A stretch of DNA of 7,137 nucleotides. Source: a bacterium (GTDB taxonomy: Bacteria > Patescibacteriota > Saccharimonadia > Saccharimonadales > UBA4665). Below the pieces are notes generated by a model. The model made no database searches. It saw only the letters and a list, made by a program, of their open reading frames with translations, and had not been told where the DNA came from. Of the stretch, positions 5,180-7,137 are shown piece after piece (position 1 is the first letter of the stretch; each line of letters opens with the position of its first letter). A program made the position numbers and the translations under genes. The stretch is from assembly GCA_021846765.1 (NCBI GenBank), contig JAJZWH010000048.1:1-7137 (forward strand), read 5' to 3'.

Positions 5180-7137
5180 TTATATTGCGACTGCGGCTTG
5201 TTCTTGGGGTTGATTTTGAACTGATGAAGTTTTTACTGCTAAAGCAGCCTTAGGGAAACTAAAACCAAAGGTGCTTCCCTTTCCTTCTTGAGTATCAAAG
5301 ATAATAGCTCCACCTTCAGCTATAATTACTTTCTTAGCCATAAATAATCCTAAACCAGTACCATCAGGACGAGCTTTTCTAGCATTGGCAGCCCGATAAA
5401 ACTTAGTAAATAAATGAGGTTGCTCGCTCTTAGGTACGCCAATACCATTGTCCACTACTCGACATTCGACGTCATTATTATTTTCAGACAAAATAACGTC
5501 TATCCTGCCGCCTGACGGAGTGTAGTATATAGCGTTATCCACAAAGTTCATGATTACCTGTCTAGTTTTAGTTTCATCAAGCATTAAATGAGTTATCTTC
5601 TCTGGTTTCTGATAATTTAACTCTAGATTTCGTGATTTAGCTGTTTCTACTAATTGCTTAACTTCTTCTTCGATGACCGAAGCAAGATCGACGGCTGATT
5701 GCTCTATAATAAACTTCCCAGTTTTGAGCCTAGATACATTTAATAAATCAGCTATTAGGTAAACCATCCGCTGAGAACTAGCAAAAGCCTGTTCTAATAG
5801 TTGCTTTTGGAGAGAGGAAATCTTACCCGCATCACCATCTAGAACTAGACTAATATTACCCTTAACACTCGTAAGAGGAGTTCTCAGTTGATGTGAAGCC
5901 ATACTAACAAAATCATCCTTTGCTTCATCTAAAGCACGCAGCTTTTCATTAGTAGTACGCAAACGATGAGTCGCCTCTTTTATTTTTTCTTGTAAGGTTA
6001 GATTAAAGTTTTCTATATCTTCTGTATGAAGCGCATTCTGAATTGCTACAACCAACTCATTAGCTATAATCTCTAATATTTTAATATCTTGTGAGCTGTA
6101 CATGTTACCACTTTTTTTAGAACCCAAAACTAGATACCCTACACCTTCACCAGAATTAGAAGATGAAAGCTTGGTAATTATTGATACGTTATGTTGTTGC
6201 AATAGGCGACGATCATCGCTGTATTTATCTTCAAGCAAATCAGTAGCTATAATTTTAGAATGCAACCGTTTTGTGGCACTATTTATGATATTTATACCCT
6301 CTTTATGAAAGTTTAAATAATGTTTGGTACCAATTAATCTTCTAGGATAATTATCGTTTTCCTTAATAACAAAAAGACAATAAACTGGTTTAATATTCAG
6401 CTCTATTAAATCTGCAATCTTTGTTAACATCAAGTTTAGTTCAAACGTAGAAACAAGAATTTTATTAAATTTGTCTAGAAAAACTTGAACGTCATACGAA
6501 TCACGAAAAAAAACTCTGTTGGTTATTTTATCGTAGAACTTTTTCAAGGCTGGAAAGATATAAGCTAATATGACTGCTGCAATAGTATAAAGCCACCTCT
6601 CATCAGTGCCGTTATTGTTCCCTTGCAGAATTATCGAAGTTGCAATAAATGTAAGAAATGCGAAAATCGCACCTAATGTTACTAAAGAAAAAAGGTAGGT
6701 AATTGTTCTAGCAACAATAAAACGGATATCAAATAGCCCATGTCTAAAAATAGCCACGAATACACTGGCAGCGAACATCATAGTAGCAAGTGGTAACAAT
6801 AAGTTACTGCTCTCAGAATTCAATACAAACCCACATATACCCAAAATAAGTGCTAAGATCAAACCAACACCCATTAGTCTTACTTGAGCCTTGGCTCTGA
6901 TATTACCCCTAGAATTTTTATTAAGCCAAAAATATGTTCCCGCTAAAGTTAACGCTGTAAATATAGTCTGTAATATATAAACCAAACTAGCTTCAGGTAT
7001 TAAAATACCTGAAGTACCTTTTTTGACGCTCGATACCATAAGAGGCGTTAATGACAATACGCCAAAAATTAACGATACGGTTAATAAGCTATATCTAATC
7101 ACTTGTCGTTTTGTAAAGTAAAAATTTTCCGCAAAAA
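5180..7137 (-). CDS. Sensor histidine kinase, multi-TM/GAF/HisKA/HATPase, 5' end missing
   Basis: Residue numbers count from the GTG at 7102. About six TM segments (4-22, 38-60, 76-94, 100-119, 133-159, 171-186) carry a FRHGLFDIRFIVARTITY stretch typical of 7TM-type kinase inputs. A GAF-like domain follows (about 205-358), then a coiled coil (360-395), HisKA with phospho-acceptor H404 in SHQLRTPL, and a complete HATPase: N box MNFVDNAIYYTP (N519, N523), G1 DNGIGVP, F box FTKFYRA, G2 GTGLGL. All catalytic motifs are intact, so an active autophosphorylating kinase is expected. The tail after 620 is short and Gln-rich. Upstream of 7102 the same frame stays open to the edge (FAENFYFTKRQV) and the GTG has no SD, so the true start and the first TM segments probably lie outside the window. 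No response regulator is present; the signal is unknown. Stop TAA at 5180. Confidence 0.96.
   Translation of the reverse strand, partial: FAENFYFTKRQVIRYSLLTVSLIFGVLSLTPLMVSSVKKGTSGILIPEASLVYILQTIFTALTLAGTYFWLNKNSRGNIRAKAQVRLMGVGLILALILGICGFVLNSESSNLLLPLATMMFAASVFVAIFRHGLFDIRFIVARTITYLFSLVTLGAIFAFLTFIATSIILQGNNNGTDERWLYTIAAVILAYIFPALKKFYDKITNRVFFRDSYDVQVFLDKFNKILVSTFELNLMLTKIADLIELNIKPVYCLFVIKENDNYPRRLIGTKHYLNFHKEGINIINSATKRLHSKIIATDLLEDKYSDDRRLLQQHNVSIITKLSSSNSGEGVGYLVLGSKKSGNMYSSQDIKILEIIANELVVAIQNALHTEDIENFNLTLQEKIKEATHRLRTTNEKLRALDEAKDDFVSMASHQLRTPLTSVKGNISLVLDGDAGKISSLQKQLLEQAFASSQRMVYLIADLLNVSRLKTGKFIIEQSAVDLASVIEEEVKQLVETAKSRNLELNYQKPEKITHLMLDETKTRQVIMNFVDNAIYYTPSGGRIDVILSENNNDVECRVVDNGIGVPKSEQPHLFTKFYRAANARKARPDGTGLGLFMAKKVIIAEGGAIIFDTQEGKGSTFGFSFPKAALAVKTSSVQNQPQEQAAVAI

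Noticed and set aside
6102..6308. Plus-strand 68-aa ORF
   Set aside because: It lies wholly opposite the GAF-like region of the kinase, which has clear domain support.
1..7137. Recoded genetic code (TGA as Gly or Trp), as in some CPR lineages
   Set aside because: All large ORFs read through with the standard code and no in-frame TGA is needed. No TGA stop is seen either, but five stops are too few to interpret.

Overview
This is an AT-rich bacterial window in which every supported gene lies on the minus strand, so transcription runs from high to low coordinates. The layout suggests a Candidatus Saccharibacteria (TM7) or other Patescibacteria/CPR genome. That is an inference from three things: the type of multi-TM histidine kinase, the low-complexity Ser/Asn/Gln/Pro-rich surface proteins, and a secreted protein with a GNESNFVRIR stretch resembling CPR secreted proteins as I remember them. 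No marker gene settles the taxonomy. The standard code fits: the five complete stops are TAG or TAA, and no in-frame TGA interrupts the ORFs.

In transcription order: (1) 7137-5180, a sensor histidine kinase with a multi-TM N-terminus, a GAF-like domain, and HisKA and HATPase domains; its frame stays open to the window edge, so the 5' end is missing. (2) 5127-4141, a membrane-anchored VWA-domain protein resembling BatA/BatB, with its own promoter placed so that the mRNA may be leaderless. (3) 4138-3116, a MoxR-family AAA+ ATPase 2 bp downstream, with its ribosome-binding site inside the last codons of the VWA gene. (4) 3075-2176, a 299-aa protein that I read tentatively as a divergent DUF58/VWA-like protein with no intact metal site. 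(5) A 192-bp intergenic region holding a second promoter and a roughly 120-nt leader with potential stem-loops. (6) 1983-316, a 555-aa protein of unusual design: a soluble N-terminus with a duplicated W-x3-WFA motif, an internal hydrophobic segment ending in a lipobox-like LASC, then a long low-complexity region with a recent 55-bp duplication and a Pro-rich stalk. (7) 284-1, the start of a secreted protein with a clear signal peptide.

Genes 2-4 form a MoxR-VWA module. In characterised relatives such modules are AAA+ chaperone systems that assemble or activate protein complexes, often at the envelope. The two downstream exported proteins have their own promoter but sit next to the module and are plausible clients. 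That link, and any link to the upstream kinase, is inference from gene order. No RNA genes, mobile elements, CRISPR arrays or attachment sites were seen.
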